Shown: piece after piece, positions 1-5,786 of the stretch
Layout: each line of letters starts with the position of its first letter
Numbering within the stretch: the stretch's first letter is position 1
Assembly (NCBI GenBank): GCA_905199285.1
Contig: CAJKFZ010000105.1
Location: 1-9,139 of the forward strand
Direction: 5' to 3'
DNA length: 9,139 bases
Source of the DNA: an uncultured Ruminococcus sp.
Lineage (GTDB): Bacteria > Bacillota > Clostridia > Oscillospirales > Ruminococcaceae
Program-made: the position numbers and the translations under genes
The notes under the pieces: generated by a model
What the model saw: the letters and a program-made list of their open reading frames with translations, nothing else
The model's database searches: none
What the model was told of the DNA's origin: nothing

Positions 1-53
1 CCAAAGGGGATGTACTCCCCTTTGGCAGGGGGGTCAGGGGGACAGCGTTCCCC
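1..53 (-). repeat. Partial GC-rich intergenic hairpin repeat, reverse-oriented copy
   Basis: Two hairpins are visible. Positions 1-10 pair with 16-25 in a perfect 10-bp stem with a 5-nt loop (arm CCAAAGGGGA). Positions 37-43 pair with 47-53 around the loop AGC, with one G-U pair. On the minus strand the order of elements (GAACGCTGTCCCC stem, then a CCAAAGGGG stem) matches the repeat at 3491-3537. The copy starts at the window edge and may be longer. It lies just downstream of the Crp/Fnr gene that ends at 88, so it could help end or stabilise that transcript. No U-tract follows, so I do not call it a simple intrinsic terminator. Confidence 0.6.
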
Positions 54-87
54 TTAATAACTAACAGTAAGAGTAAATATTGACAGT

Positions 88-744
88 CTATTCTTGATTA
101 AGGACAAGTTTGAATTTTCTTTTTGAGATAGAGAGTATGCCTGATTTTTTCATTTTGGCTATTTCACGCTGAAGAGCGCTTCTGTTTACGCAAAGATAAT
201 CCGAGAGAGCCGTTGTTGAAAAAGGTATCTGCGGAGATTTTCCCTGGGGAGTTTTATCCTCTATTATCTGAAGATAGCTGATAAGTTTATCGCTGATAGT
301 CCGCTGACTTAAAACTTCAATGCGTTCATTAAGCATAACTGTTCTTTCGGACATGATTTCAAGAAGATTTTCAACTAGCATAGAATGACAGCGGCAGGCG
401 TTTTCACAGCGTTTGGTTATGTCAGACTGATGAACAAACATTACCTCGCAGTCAGTTTCACTAATGATCTCTATGCTGTTCCGCTGAGAAAAAGTGAATG
501 TGAAAAGGCTTCCGAAAATGCTGTTTTCACCAAGAGTTTCGATGATCGTTCTTATGCCGTTGATATCATAGCGCACCATAATAGCCTGTCCGTTGAGAAT
601 AATTCCTATTTTATCATTATTATCAGAAAGTTCAATAACGCTGCCGGATTTATATTTATGAATATCAATATTGAAACAGCTTAACATTCGCCGACAGTCC
701 TCATTATCTATCCCTTTGAATAAAATGTTATTTTCAGGTAACAT
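88..744 (-). CDS. Crp/Fnr-family transcriptional regulator
   Basis: 218-residue cytoplasmic DNA-binding regulator. Residues about 7-110 look like the cyclic-nucleotide-binding-type beta-roll sensor (ILNGQA, then GENSIFGSL near residue 72), 120-147 the dimerisation helix, and 150-215 a Crp-type winged helix with recognition segment about 177-195. The cAMP-contact pattern of true CRP is not evident, so the effector is unknown. Cysteines 113, 117 and 119 (CENACRCH) sit just before the dimer helix and could be redox- or metal-sensing, though similar Cys/His patterns occur in related Firmicute regulators. The start at 744 was chosen because GGAGG lies 6 nt upstream (751-755). The longer reading frame to 819 would run back through the promoter. 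It is divergent from the glycyl-radical-domain gene at 878, which may be a target. Family assignment is firm; target and signal are inferred. Confidence 0.88.
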   Translation of the reverse strand: MLPENNILFKGIDNEDCRRMLSCFNIDIHKYKSGSVIELSDNNDKIGIILNGQAIMVRYDINGIRTIIETLGENSIFGSLFTFTFSQRNSIEIISETDCEVMFVHQSDITKRCENACRCHSMLVENLLEIMSERTVMLNERIEVLSQRTISDKLISYLQIIEDKTPQGKSPQIPFSTTALSDYLCVNRSALQREIAKMKKSGILSISKRKFKLVLNQE

Positions 745-757
745 AAAATACCTCCAT

Positions 758-773
758 TGTTGCAATTGCAACA
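758..773. promoter_or_regulatory. Perfect 16-bp palindrome, candidate Crp/Fnr operator
   Basis: TGTTGCAATTGCAACA is a perfect dyad. It sits between the minus-strand promoter of the regulator gene (-10 at 791-796) and its ribosome site (751-755), where bound protein would block transcription. Crp/Fnr proteins bind two-fold symmetric sites of about this length, so autorepression is the natural inference. I do not recognise the sequence as a described consensus. Confidence 0.55.
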
Positions 774-790
774 GACTTTTTATTGCTTTT

Positions 791-819
791 ATGATACAAT
801 AAAAAAAAGAAAAAGTCAA
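791..819 (-). promoter_or_regulatory. Sigma-A promoter of the Crp/Fnr regulator
   Basis: On the minus strand TTGACT (819-814) and TATCAT (796-791) are separated by exactly 17 bp. Transcription should start near 784, about 40 nt before the ATG at 744. This also rules out the longer reading frame to 819. Confidence 0.75.
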
Positions 820-877
820 GCTGTTTTGGTCTTTTTATTTTAAAATTTGTTTTTTAACGTCGAAAGGGAGAGTTGTT

Positions 878-1141
878 ATGAAGATTAATGTAATAGGCGA
901 AGCTGTTTCGCAGGAAGAAATTGACGCATATATAGATTACGGCAAAAAGAAATACAGCGATAGAATAATTTCAGGAATGACGGTTAAAACAGACGGCGAA
1001 TTTGTTGATCTTCAATTTGATTTCGCTGATGTTCCTTTTGAGCGTATCAGAAGAATTACCGGCTATCTGGTAGGAACGCTTGACCGCTTTAATAACGGAA
1101 AGCGTGCAGAGGAGCATGACAGAGTTAAGCATGGTGTATAA
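878..1141 (+). CDS. Stand-alone NrdD-like glycyl-radical-domain protein
   Basis: 87-residue protein. Residues 56-85 match the extreme C-terminus of class III ribonucleotide reductase: R-R-I-T-G62-Y-L, then R70, G74-K, E78 and RVKH at 82-85, the same spacing as the RxxGYL...RVKH tail of bacterial and phage NrdD. Gly62 is at the position of the radical-bearing glycine. The ten-stranded barrel, the catalytic cysteines and the CxxC zinc site of NrdD are absent. Residues 1-55 are a small alpha/beta segment (MKINVIGEAVSQEEIDAY) that I cannot assign. By analogy to GrcA/YfiD, which repairs oxygen-cleaved pyruvate formate-lyase, it might serve as a spare radical domain, but this is inference; it could equally be a regulatory fragment. 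GGGAG at 866-870 supports the ATG. The reverse rubrerythrin follows 72 nt downstream with no terminator between. I see no convincing promoter of its own. Confidence 0.8.
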   Translation: MKINVIGEAVSQEEIDAYIDYGKKKYSDRIISGMTVKTDGEFVDLQFDFADVPFERIRRITGYLVGTLDRFNNGKRAEEHDRVKHGV

Positions 1142-1162
1142 TTGCCGTTTACGGCGTTATCC

Positions 1163-1183
1163 GAAATCCCTTTAAAGGATTTC
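1163..1183 (+). promoter_or_regulatory. Short inverted repeat in the rubrerythrin leader
   Basis: GAAATCC (1163-1169) and GGATTTC (1177-1183) form a 7-bp stem with a 7-nt AT loop, 15 nt before the GGAGG of the rubrerythrin gene. A smaller dyad GCCGTTTACGGC lies at 1144-1155. There is no U-run, so these are not terminators. They may be an operator, an mRNA processing site, or nothing. Confidence 0.3.
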
Positions 1184-1213
1184 ATATATTATTACTATGG
1201 AGGTTTTTTATTT

Positions 1214-1765
1214 ATGAAAAAATATGTATGTCCGGTTTGCGGATATGTTCACGAAGGCGACGAGGCTCCTGAAAAATGTCCTCAGTGCGGAGTAGAAGGT
1301 TCAAAATTCATCGTTAAGGAATCAAGCGAGAAGCTTGTTTTTGCTTGCGAGCACGAACTTGGTTCAGCTAAGGCTGTTACAGATCAGGAAATCATTGACG
1401 GTCTTCGTGCTAATTTCAGCGGTGAATGCACAGAGGTTGGTATGTATCTTGCAATGGCAAGAGTAGCTCACAGAGAAGGCTATCCTGAAATCGGACTTTA
1501 CTGGGAAAAGGCTGCTTATGAAGAGGCTGAGCACGCTGCAAAGTTTGCAGAGCTGCTCGGAGAAGTAGTTTCATCTTCAACAAAGGAAAATCTTGAAAAG
1601 AGAGTTGCTGCTGAACACGGCGCAACAGAGGGCAAGCTTGCTCTTGCTAAAAGAGCTAAAGAGCTTAATCTTGACGCTATCCACGATACCGTTCATGAAA
1701 TGGCAAAGGATGAGGCAAGACACGGCAAGGCATTTGAAGGTCTTCTCAAGAGATATTTTGGTTAA
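1214..1765 (+). CDS. Reverse rubrerythrin (N-terminal rubredoxin domain)
   Basis: 183-residue cytoplasmic non-haem iron protein that, in this family, passes electrons from NAD(P)H-dependent partners to reduce hydrogen peroxide and oxygen. A rubredoxin-type [Fe(SCys)4] site is at the N-terminus: C6-x2-C9 and C22-x2-C25. A four-helix ferritin-like domain covers about 55-183, with di-iron motifs E104-A-E-H107 and E167-A-R-H170 and further ligand candidates E71 and E139. Classical rubrerythrin has the rubredoxin domain at the C-terminus, so this is the clostridial reverse form. The start at 1214 is supported by GGAGG at 1199-1203. An in-frame TTG at 1142 touches the previous stop and would add a non-conserved leader. 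It sits behind the glycyl-radical-domain gene, fitting protection of oxygen-sensitive radical enzymes, and ends at a clear terminator. Confidence 0.95.
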   Translation: MKKYVCPVCGYVHEGDEAPEKCPQCGVEGSKFIVKESSEKLVFACEHELGSAKAVTDQEIIDGLRANFSGECTEVGMYLAMARVAHREGYPEIGLYWEKAAYEEAEHAAKFAELLGEVVSSSTKENLEKRVAAEHGATEGKLALAKRAKELNLDAIHDTVHEMAKDEARHGKAFEGLLKRYFG

Positions 1766-1788
1766 TTGCATTTTTTAAATTCTTACAT

Positions 1789-1818
1789 AAAAGGAGCTGT
1801 ATAGGCTCCTTTTATTAT
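1789..1818 (+). terminator. Intrinsic terminator after rubrerythrin
   Basis: AAAAGGAGC (1789-1797) pairs perfectly with GCTCCTTTT (1805-1813) around a 7-nt loop, followed by a T-rich stretch. It separates the rubrerythrin unit from the HD/activase unit. Confidence 0.88.
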
Positions 1819-1847
1819 TGACTAATGTACCGGAAGTGTGATATAAT
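1818..1847 (+). promoter_or_regulatory. Sigma-A promoter of the HD-activase operon
   Basis: TTGACT (1818-1823), 18-bp spacer, TATAAT (1842-1847), with an extended -10 TG at 1839-1840. The -35 box abuts the terminator of the previous gene. The ATG of the HD gene is about 31 nt past the expected start site. Confidence 0.8.
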
Positions 1848-1884
1848 AAAATGCAGTTTGAAATTGTAAAGCAGGTGAGAGTAT

Positions 1885-2487
1885 ATGAGCATCGATGAAA
1901 ACAGCAGAATGATTCGTGAAGAGCTTGATAAGCTTCTCTGCGCTGAAAATACGGCGGAAACGCTGCTTAAAAACAGAGAAAGAGTAGCAGAGATAGTTCC
2001 GGAAATAAGACGCTGTTTCGATTTTGAACAGCATTCAAAATACCATAAATATAATGTTTATGAACATATCGCACACGCAGTTGAATCAGCTCCGGAAGAA
2101 TCGGTTTTGCTCAGACGTGCAATGCTTTTCCATGATATCGGCAAACCTGAGATGTTTACTATGGATGAAAACGGTGTTGGACATTTTAAAGGACACGCTG
2201 CGGTAAGTGCAGAGATGGCTGAAAAAATCATGGCTCGACTGGGATATGATAAGGATGATATCAGTCTTACAAAGGTTCTTATTTCACATCACAGCGATAA
2301 AATCGAAAACGAATGTCAGATAAAGCGTCTTATTTCCGAAATCGGAAAAGAGCGTTTCGCTATGCTCATCAAGCTGAAAAAAGCCGATAATTCAGCCAAG
2401 CGTGACTTCGTTTTAACTGAAAATGACGAACTTTATGATGCTTTGAAAATTGCAGAACGTCTTGACAGAGAGGGTAATATAAAATGA
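1885..2487 (+). CDS. Free-standing HD-domain protein resembling the CCA-adding enzyme C-terminal half
   Basis: 200-residue soluble HD-superfamily protein, a predicted metal-dependent phosphohydrolase. Visible metal-site residues are H61 (HKYNVYEH), H83-D84 in LFHDIGKP, H100/H104 in GHFKGH, H135-H136, and D168. The run HKYNVYEH...HDIGKPEMFT...GHFKGH and the leading helix (residues 7-19, REELDKLL) closely resemble the body plus HD part of class II tRNA nucleotidyltransferases. The head and neck nucleotidyltransferase domains are missing, so it cannot add CCA. It could hydrolyse 2',3'-cyclic or nucleotide phosphates, as HD domains of bacterial CCA enzymes do, but the substrate is unknown. AGGTGAG at 1873-1879 supports the ATG. 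The stop overlaps the next start (ATGA), so it is translationally coupled to the activase. Confidence 0.82.
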   Translation: MSIDENSRMIREELDKLLCAENTAETLLKNRERVAEIVPEIRRCFDFEQHSKYHKYNVYEHIAHAVESAPEESVLLRRAMLFHDIGKPEMFTMDENGVGHFKGHAAVSAEMAEKIMARLGYDKDDISLTKVLISHHSDKIENECQIKRLISEIGKERFAMLIKLKKADNSAKRDFVLTENDELYDALKIAERLDREGNIK

Positions 2488-3230
2488 TAAAAGGAAGAAT
2501 TCATTCAACAGAAAGCTTCGGAACAGTTGACGGTCCCGGAGTCAGATTTGTAGTATTTTTTCAGGGATGTCCGCTCCGTTGTAAATACTGTCATAATCCT
2601 GACACATGGGAGTTTTCGGGCGGAAAAGAGGTTACAGCCGAAGAGCTTCTTAAAGAATACGATTCCTACAAGGAGTTTCTGAAATCAGGAGGAATCACGG
2701 CAACAGGAGGCGAACCGCTTGCCCAGCCGGAATTTCTTGCCGAACTTTTCCGTCTTGCAAAAGAAAAGGGAGTTCATACCTGTCTTGATACGTCAGCAGG
2801 AACGTTCAACGCTGCAACTCGGGAGAAAATCGACAATGCGCTTGACTACACCGACCTTGTTATGCTTGATATAAAGCATATAGACAACGAACAGCATCAT
2901 GCCCTTACCGGCGCAGGAAACAGCAATATTCTTGCGTTTGCAGAGCATCTTCGTGATAGGAAAATACCTCTTTGGATACGACACGTCGTAGTTCCGGGAA
3001 TTACTGACGACAGAGACGAGCTTTTCCGTCTGGGGGAATTTATTTCGACGCTTGATAATATGAAAGCGCTGGACGTTCTTCCGTACCACGACATGGCGAA
3101 GCCGAAGTATGAGAATCTGGGGATAGAGTATCCGCTCGGAGATACGCCGCCGCTGACTAAAGAAGAAGCGTTAAAGGCGAGGGGAATCATAGTTGAGGGC
3201 ATAAAATCCGGATTAAGGAAGAGTAAATAA
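2484..3230 (+). CDS. pflA: Pyruvate formate-lyase-activating enzyme, radical SAM
   Basis: 248-residue cytoplasmic radical SAM activase that makes the glycyl radical on pyruvate formate-lyase or a close relative. The [4Fe-4S] motif is C29-x3-C33-x2-C36 followed by HNPDTW, the SAM-binding GGE motif is T74-G-G-E-P78, and the N-terminal SFGTVDGPGVRF is typical of PflA. Length (about 245) fits the short PflA class without the extra two-cluster ferredoxin insert of glycerol dehydratase- or hydroxyphenylacetate-type activases. GAGAGGG at 2468-2474 lies 9 nt before the ATG, which overlaps the HD stop. No pflB or other full glycyl-radical enzyme is in the window. The only potential radical-domain partner in view is the small protein at 878-1141, though that resembles the NrdD tail, which NrdG would normally activate. 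A strong terminator follows at once. Confidence 0.93.
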   Translation: MIKGRIHSTESFGTVDGPGVRFVVFFQGCPLRCKYCHNPDTWEFSGGKEVTAEELLKEYDSYKEFLKSGGITATGGEPLAQPEFLAELFRLAKEKGVHTCLDTSAGTFNAATREKIDNALDYTDLVMLDIKHIDNEQHHALTGAGNSNILAFAEHLRDRKIPLWIRHVVVPGITDDRDELFRLGEFISTLDNMKALDVLPYHDMAKPKYENLGIEYPLGDTPPLTKEEALKARGIIVEGIKSGLRKSK

Positions 3231-3232
3231 AG

Positions 3233-3272
3233 AAAAAAGGCTGTTGTATGATAGAAGTACAACAGCTTTTTT
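3233..3272 (+). terminator. Intrinsic terminator after pflA
   Basis: GCTGTTGTA (3240-3248) pairs with TACAACAGC (3258-3266), extended by a G-U pair and A/T pairs, with a run of six T at 3267-3272. The A-run on the 5' side may let it work from the other strand too. Confidence 0.9.
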
Positions 3273-3467
3273 ATTGCGTGTCCTCCTGCGCTTGCAGGGA
3301 CGGTTGAAATTGAAAGGGGACGCTATTTTACAGCGTGTTCGCTCTGCGCTCACAAGAGCGGCGGAAGTGAAATCGATAGTTTTCGGACAGCATGGATAAT
3401 GTTCTATTGTTACTGTTTGGCGATTTCATGTTTAACGCTTTAATGCCTTTGCTCACGCTGTCTTTGC
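3273..3467. other. Non-coding convergent gap with weak inverted repeats
   Basis: No convincing gene on either strand. Small potential hairpins are ACGCT (3320-3324) with AGCGT (3332-3336), and CGCTCT (3340-3345) with AGAGCG (3355-3360). A longer-range pair is TGAAATCG (3368-3375) with CGATTTCA (3421-3428). It lies between convergent pflA and tyrS and runs straight into the hairpin repeat at 3468, so it may be part of the same mobile or repetitive element. Confidence 0.4.
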
Positions 3468-3537
3468 GGGGCGCTGCCCCGATACCCTGTCAGGGACGCT
3501 GTCCCTGAACTCTGCCAAAGGGATATTATCCCTTTGG
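3468..3537 (+). repeat. GC-rich intergenic repeat with three tandem hairpins
   Basis: Three perfect hairpins stand in a row: GGGGC/GCCCC (3468-3472 with 3476-3480), CAGGGAC/GTCCCTG (3491-3497 with 3501-3507), and a 10-bp CCAAAGGGAT stem (3515-3524 with 3528-3537). The first two share the loop GCT. The last two modules are related to the reverse complement of 1-53, so this is a dispersed family. It sits 19 nt beyond the tyrS stop, between convergent genes, and could end or protect both transcripts. No protein is encoded. Confidence 0.72.
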
Positions 3538-3556
3538 AGTCCCGGTATTATTATTA

Positions 3557-4774
3557 TTATTTTACTATTATCTTTTTGAAGGATTTCTTGCCTTTGCGGA
3601 CTATAACTTCTCCTTCAAGTTTTATCTGTGCTTTTGCGTCTGTCATTTTTTCGTCGTTGACCATTATTCCACCTTGCTGAACAAGTCTGCGTGCTTCGGA
3701 AACGGACGGAGCAAGTCCCGATTTTACGAGCAGATTGAGAAGTCCGATACAACCGTCAGTAAGGTCGGCAGAATCGATTTCGGCAACAGGCATATTCTCG
3801 TTAGAGCCGTTTCCTCCGAAGAGAGCCTTTGAAGCTTCCTTTGCCTTTTCGGCTTCTTCCTCGCCGTGAACCAGCTTGGTAAGCTCGTATGCGAGAAGCT
3901 CTTTTGCCTTGTTGAACTGCGCTCCCTCCATAGTTTTTTCCATTTCCTCGATTTCCTCAACCGGAACGAACGTGAGCATTTTCAAACACTTGATAACATC
4001 AGCGTCAGCAACGTTTCTCCAATATTGGAAGAACTCGTAGGGGGAAGTTTTTTCCGGGTCGAGCCATACTGCGCCCTTTTCGGTTTTGCCCATTTTCTTT
4101 CCCTCGGAATTGAGAAGAAGAGTAATGGTCATAGCGTAAGCGTCTTTACCGAGCTTACGGCGGATAAGCTCTGTTCCGCCGAGCATATTTGCCCACTGGT
4201 CGTCGCCGCCGAACTGCATATTACAGCCGTATTTCTGGAAAAGCTCCATAAAGTCGTAGCTCTGCATTATCATGTAGTTGAATTCGAGGAACGTAAGACC
4301 TCTTTCCATTCTCTGCTTGTAGCACTCGTGAGAGAGCATACGGTTGACGCTGAAATGAGCTCCCACGTCACGGAGCAGCTCGATATAATTAAGGTTCATA
4401 AGCCAGTCGGCATTATTTACGACGATAGCCTTATCCTCGGAAAAGTCGATAAATCGGCTCATCTGCTTCTTAAAGCAGTCAACGTTATGCTGAATGGTTT
4501 CGGGGGTCATCATTTTGCGCATATCGGTTTTGCCGGAAGGGTCGCCGATCATAGCCGTACCGCCGCCGATGAGGACGATCGGTTTGTTGCCAGCCATCTG
4601 GAGTCTTTTCATAAGGCAGAGAGCCATAAAGTGTCCGACATGAAGACTGTCGGCGGTCGGGTCGAAACCGATGTAGAATGTAGCTTTTCCGGCGTTAACG
4701 AGTTCCTCGATCTCTTTTTCGTCGGTCAGCTGAGCGAGCAGACCTCTGCGTTTGAGTTCTTCAAAAGTAGTCAT
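3557..4774 (-). CDS. tyrS: Tyrosyl-tRNA synthetase
   Basis: 405-residue class Ic aminoacyl-tRNA synthetase charging tRNA-Tyr. The Rossmann domain has the HIGH motif as H45-V-G-H48 preceded by the Tyr-binding GFDPTADSL, then YMIMQSYDF (167-175) and GGDDQW (189-194). The KMSKS loop is K227-M-G-K-T231, in line with the KFGKT form of Bacillus TyrS. An S4 RNA-binding domain covers about 340-405. AAGGAG (4788-4783) lies 8 nt before the ATG. The stop is the first of four tandem in-frame TAA codons (3559-3548). It is the third gene behind a tyrosine T-box on the same strand. The 109-nt gap upstream has neither a convincing promoter nor a terminator, so expression probably depends on the T-box promoter at 6743. 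Confidence 0.97.
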   Translation of the reverse strand: MTTFEELKRRGLLAQLTDEKEIEELVNAGKATFYIGFDPTADSLHVGHFMALCLMKRLQMAGNKPIVLIGGGTAMIGDPSGKTDMRKMMTPETIQHNVDCFKKQMSRFIDFSEDKAIVVNNADWLMNLNYIELLRDVGAHFSVNRMLSHECYKQRMERGLTFLEFNYMIMQSYDFMELFQKYGCNMQFGGDDQWANMLGGTELIRRKLGKDAYAMTITLLLNSEGKKMGKTEKGAVWLDPEKTSPYEFFQYWRNVADADVIKCLKMLTFVPVEEIEEMEKTMEGAQFNKAKELLAYELTKLVHGEEEAEKAKEASKALFGGNGSNENMPVAEIDSADLTDGCIGLLNLLVKSGLAPSVSEARRLVQQGGIMVNDEKMTDAKAQIKLEGEVIVRKGKKSFKKIIVK

Positions 4775-4805
4775 AGTATTTTCTCCTTATCTTAAATATA
4801 AATAA

Positions 4806-4859
4806 TTAATGTGTTTTAGCGATACTGTCATAAACAATGAAATCGTCGGGCGATCTCAT
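4806..4859 (-). CDS. Possible 17-codon leader ORF upstream of tyrS
   Basis: An ATG at 4859 opens a frame of 17 sense codons (MRSPDDFIVYDSIAKTH) ending at a TAA in the gap between the radical SAM gene and tyrS. An in-frame GTG three codons earlier is a second option. Its 5' part coincides with a 9-bp hairpin (4837-4845 with 4851-4859, one G-U pair). The ribosome site is weak (GAAAGG about 11 nt upstream). It could be chance or a coding remnant. Confidence 0.2.
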   Translation of the reverse strand: MRSPDDFIVYDSIAKTH

Positions 4860-4883
4860 GGGTATCACAACCTTTCACTATTT

Positions 4884-5771
4884 TTAAAAGAATGAAAGCT
4901 GCATATCTCCGTAACCTCTCTGGTAGGCGGAAATGATGCTCTTCATATTATATAGTATACCAAAGCGGTCGCATTCCGAGGTGAAAACGCTCCAGAGCCT
5001 TTTTGCGTTCGGACTTACGCACTCGTATCTGTTTCCGAAACGCCGGATATAGCGTTCCCTGAGTTTTGAATCCGGAAATTTTTTGTCAAGCTCATTGAAA
5101 AAATGCTCACGCTGATTCGTCCTGAGAGTGACGCCGAAAAACGGATAAATGCACCGTACACCGCATTGGTGAGCAGTCCTGACGATTCTGAGTATATTCT
5201 CCTCGCTGTCTTCGATAAACGGGAGAACGGGCATAAGCGTAATACCGGTAAACAGTCCGCTTTCGGACATTTTTGCAAGAGCGTTGAATCTTTCTGATGA
5301 AGGTGCTACATTCGGTTCAATAAGCCTGCAAAGCTCATCATCGGCGGTGGTTACAGTCATTTTGCAAAGAACGGGGGAAAGCTCGGCGATTTCACGGTAA
5401 ACGTCGATATCACGGGCTATAAGTGGACTTTTGGTTATAACAGTAATTCCGAATTCGTATGCGCTGATAAGTTCGAGAGCGTGACGTGTAAGAAGTTCAG
5501 TCTGCTCGAAAGGGTTATAGGGGTCACTCATAGCTCCTGTTCCGATAATTCCCTTGCGAATCTTGCGCCGAAGCTCATCACGGAGAATAACGAGGGCGTT
5601 TTCTTTTGCTCTTACTGTATCGAAATTATCGACGTGATAGCATTCCGAACGACTGTCGCAGTAAATGCACCCGTGACAGCATCCACGGTATAGATTCATA
5701 TTGTAGTCGTTTCCGAACCATTCAGAAGTTTTATTTTTTTGTAGGATAGTTTTGCATGGAATCGTCAGCAT
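4884..5771 (-). CDS. SPL-like radical SAM protein (COG1533 type)
   Basis: 295-residue cytoplasmic radical SAM enzyme. The cluster motif is C31-x3-C35-x2-C38 within LYRGCCHGCIYCDSR, the signature of the spore photoproduct lyase-like group. A downstream GAMSDPYNPFEQ segment and ITVITKSP fit that group. True SplB is longer and has an extra conserved cysteine used in DNA lesion repair, which I cannot identify here, so I do not call it SplB. The function of this subfamily is unknown to me. GAGGA lies 8 nt before the ATG. The gene starts 15 nt after the methyltransferase stop, on the same strand, so both are very likely co-transcribed behind the T-box. Pairing with a methyltransferase and tyrS suggests, without proof, a role linked to SAM chemistry or tyrosine. 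Confidence 0.85.
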   Translation of the reverse strand: MLTIPCKTILQKNKTSEWFGNDYNMNLYRGCCHGCIYCDSRSECYHVDNFDTVRAKENALVILRDELRRKIRKGIIGTGAMSDPYNPFEQTELLTRHALELISAYEFGITVITKSPLIARDIDVYREIAELSPVLCKMTVTTADDELCRLIEPNVAPSSERFNALAKMSESGLFTGITLMPVLPFIEDSEENILRIVRTAHQCGVRCIYPFFGVTLRTNQREHFFNELDKKFPDSKLRERYIRRFGNRYECVSPNAKRLWSVFTSECDRFGILYNMKSIISAYQRGYGDMQLSFF

Positions 5772-5786
5772 TGTATTGTCCTCGTA

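Noticed and set aside
745..819. N-terminal extension of the Crp/Fnr regulator to 819
   Set aside because: It would run through the -10, operator and GGAGG site; the ATG at 744 is correctly spaced from GGAGG.
1142..1213. TTG start adding 24 residues to the rubrerythrin
   Set aside because: The extension is low-complexity and Tyr-rich, and the ATG at 1214 begins the rubredoxin domain directly with GGAGG 10 nt upstream.
4082..4096. KMGKT in place of KMSKS in TyrS as a possible loss of function
   Set aside because: Firmicute TyrS proteins commonly carry this form (for example KFGKT), so it is normal for the family.
3866..4795. A 309-codon open frame on the plus strand opposite tyrS
   Set aside because: It is a mirror of the tyrS coding sequence, with no family likeness and no ribosome site. 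tyrS on the other strand has all its motifs.
4837..4859. Hairpin upstream of tyrS as a terminator of the first two genes
   Set aside because: The stem is 9 bp but no U-run follows on the minus strand, so an operon break is not supported.
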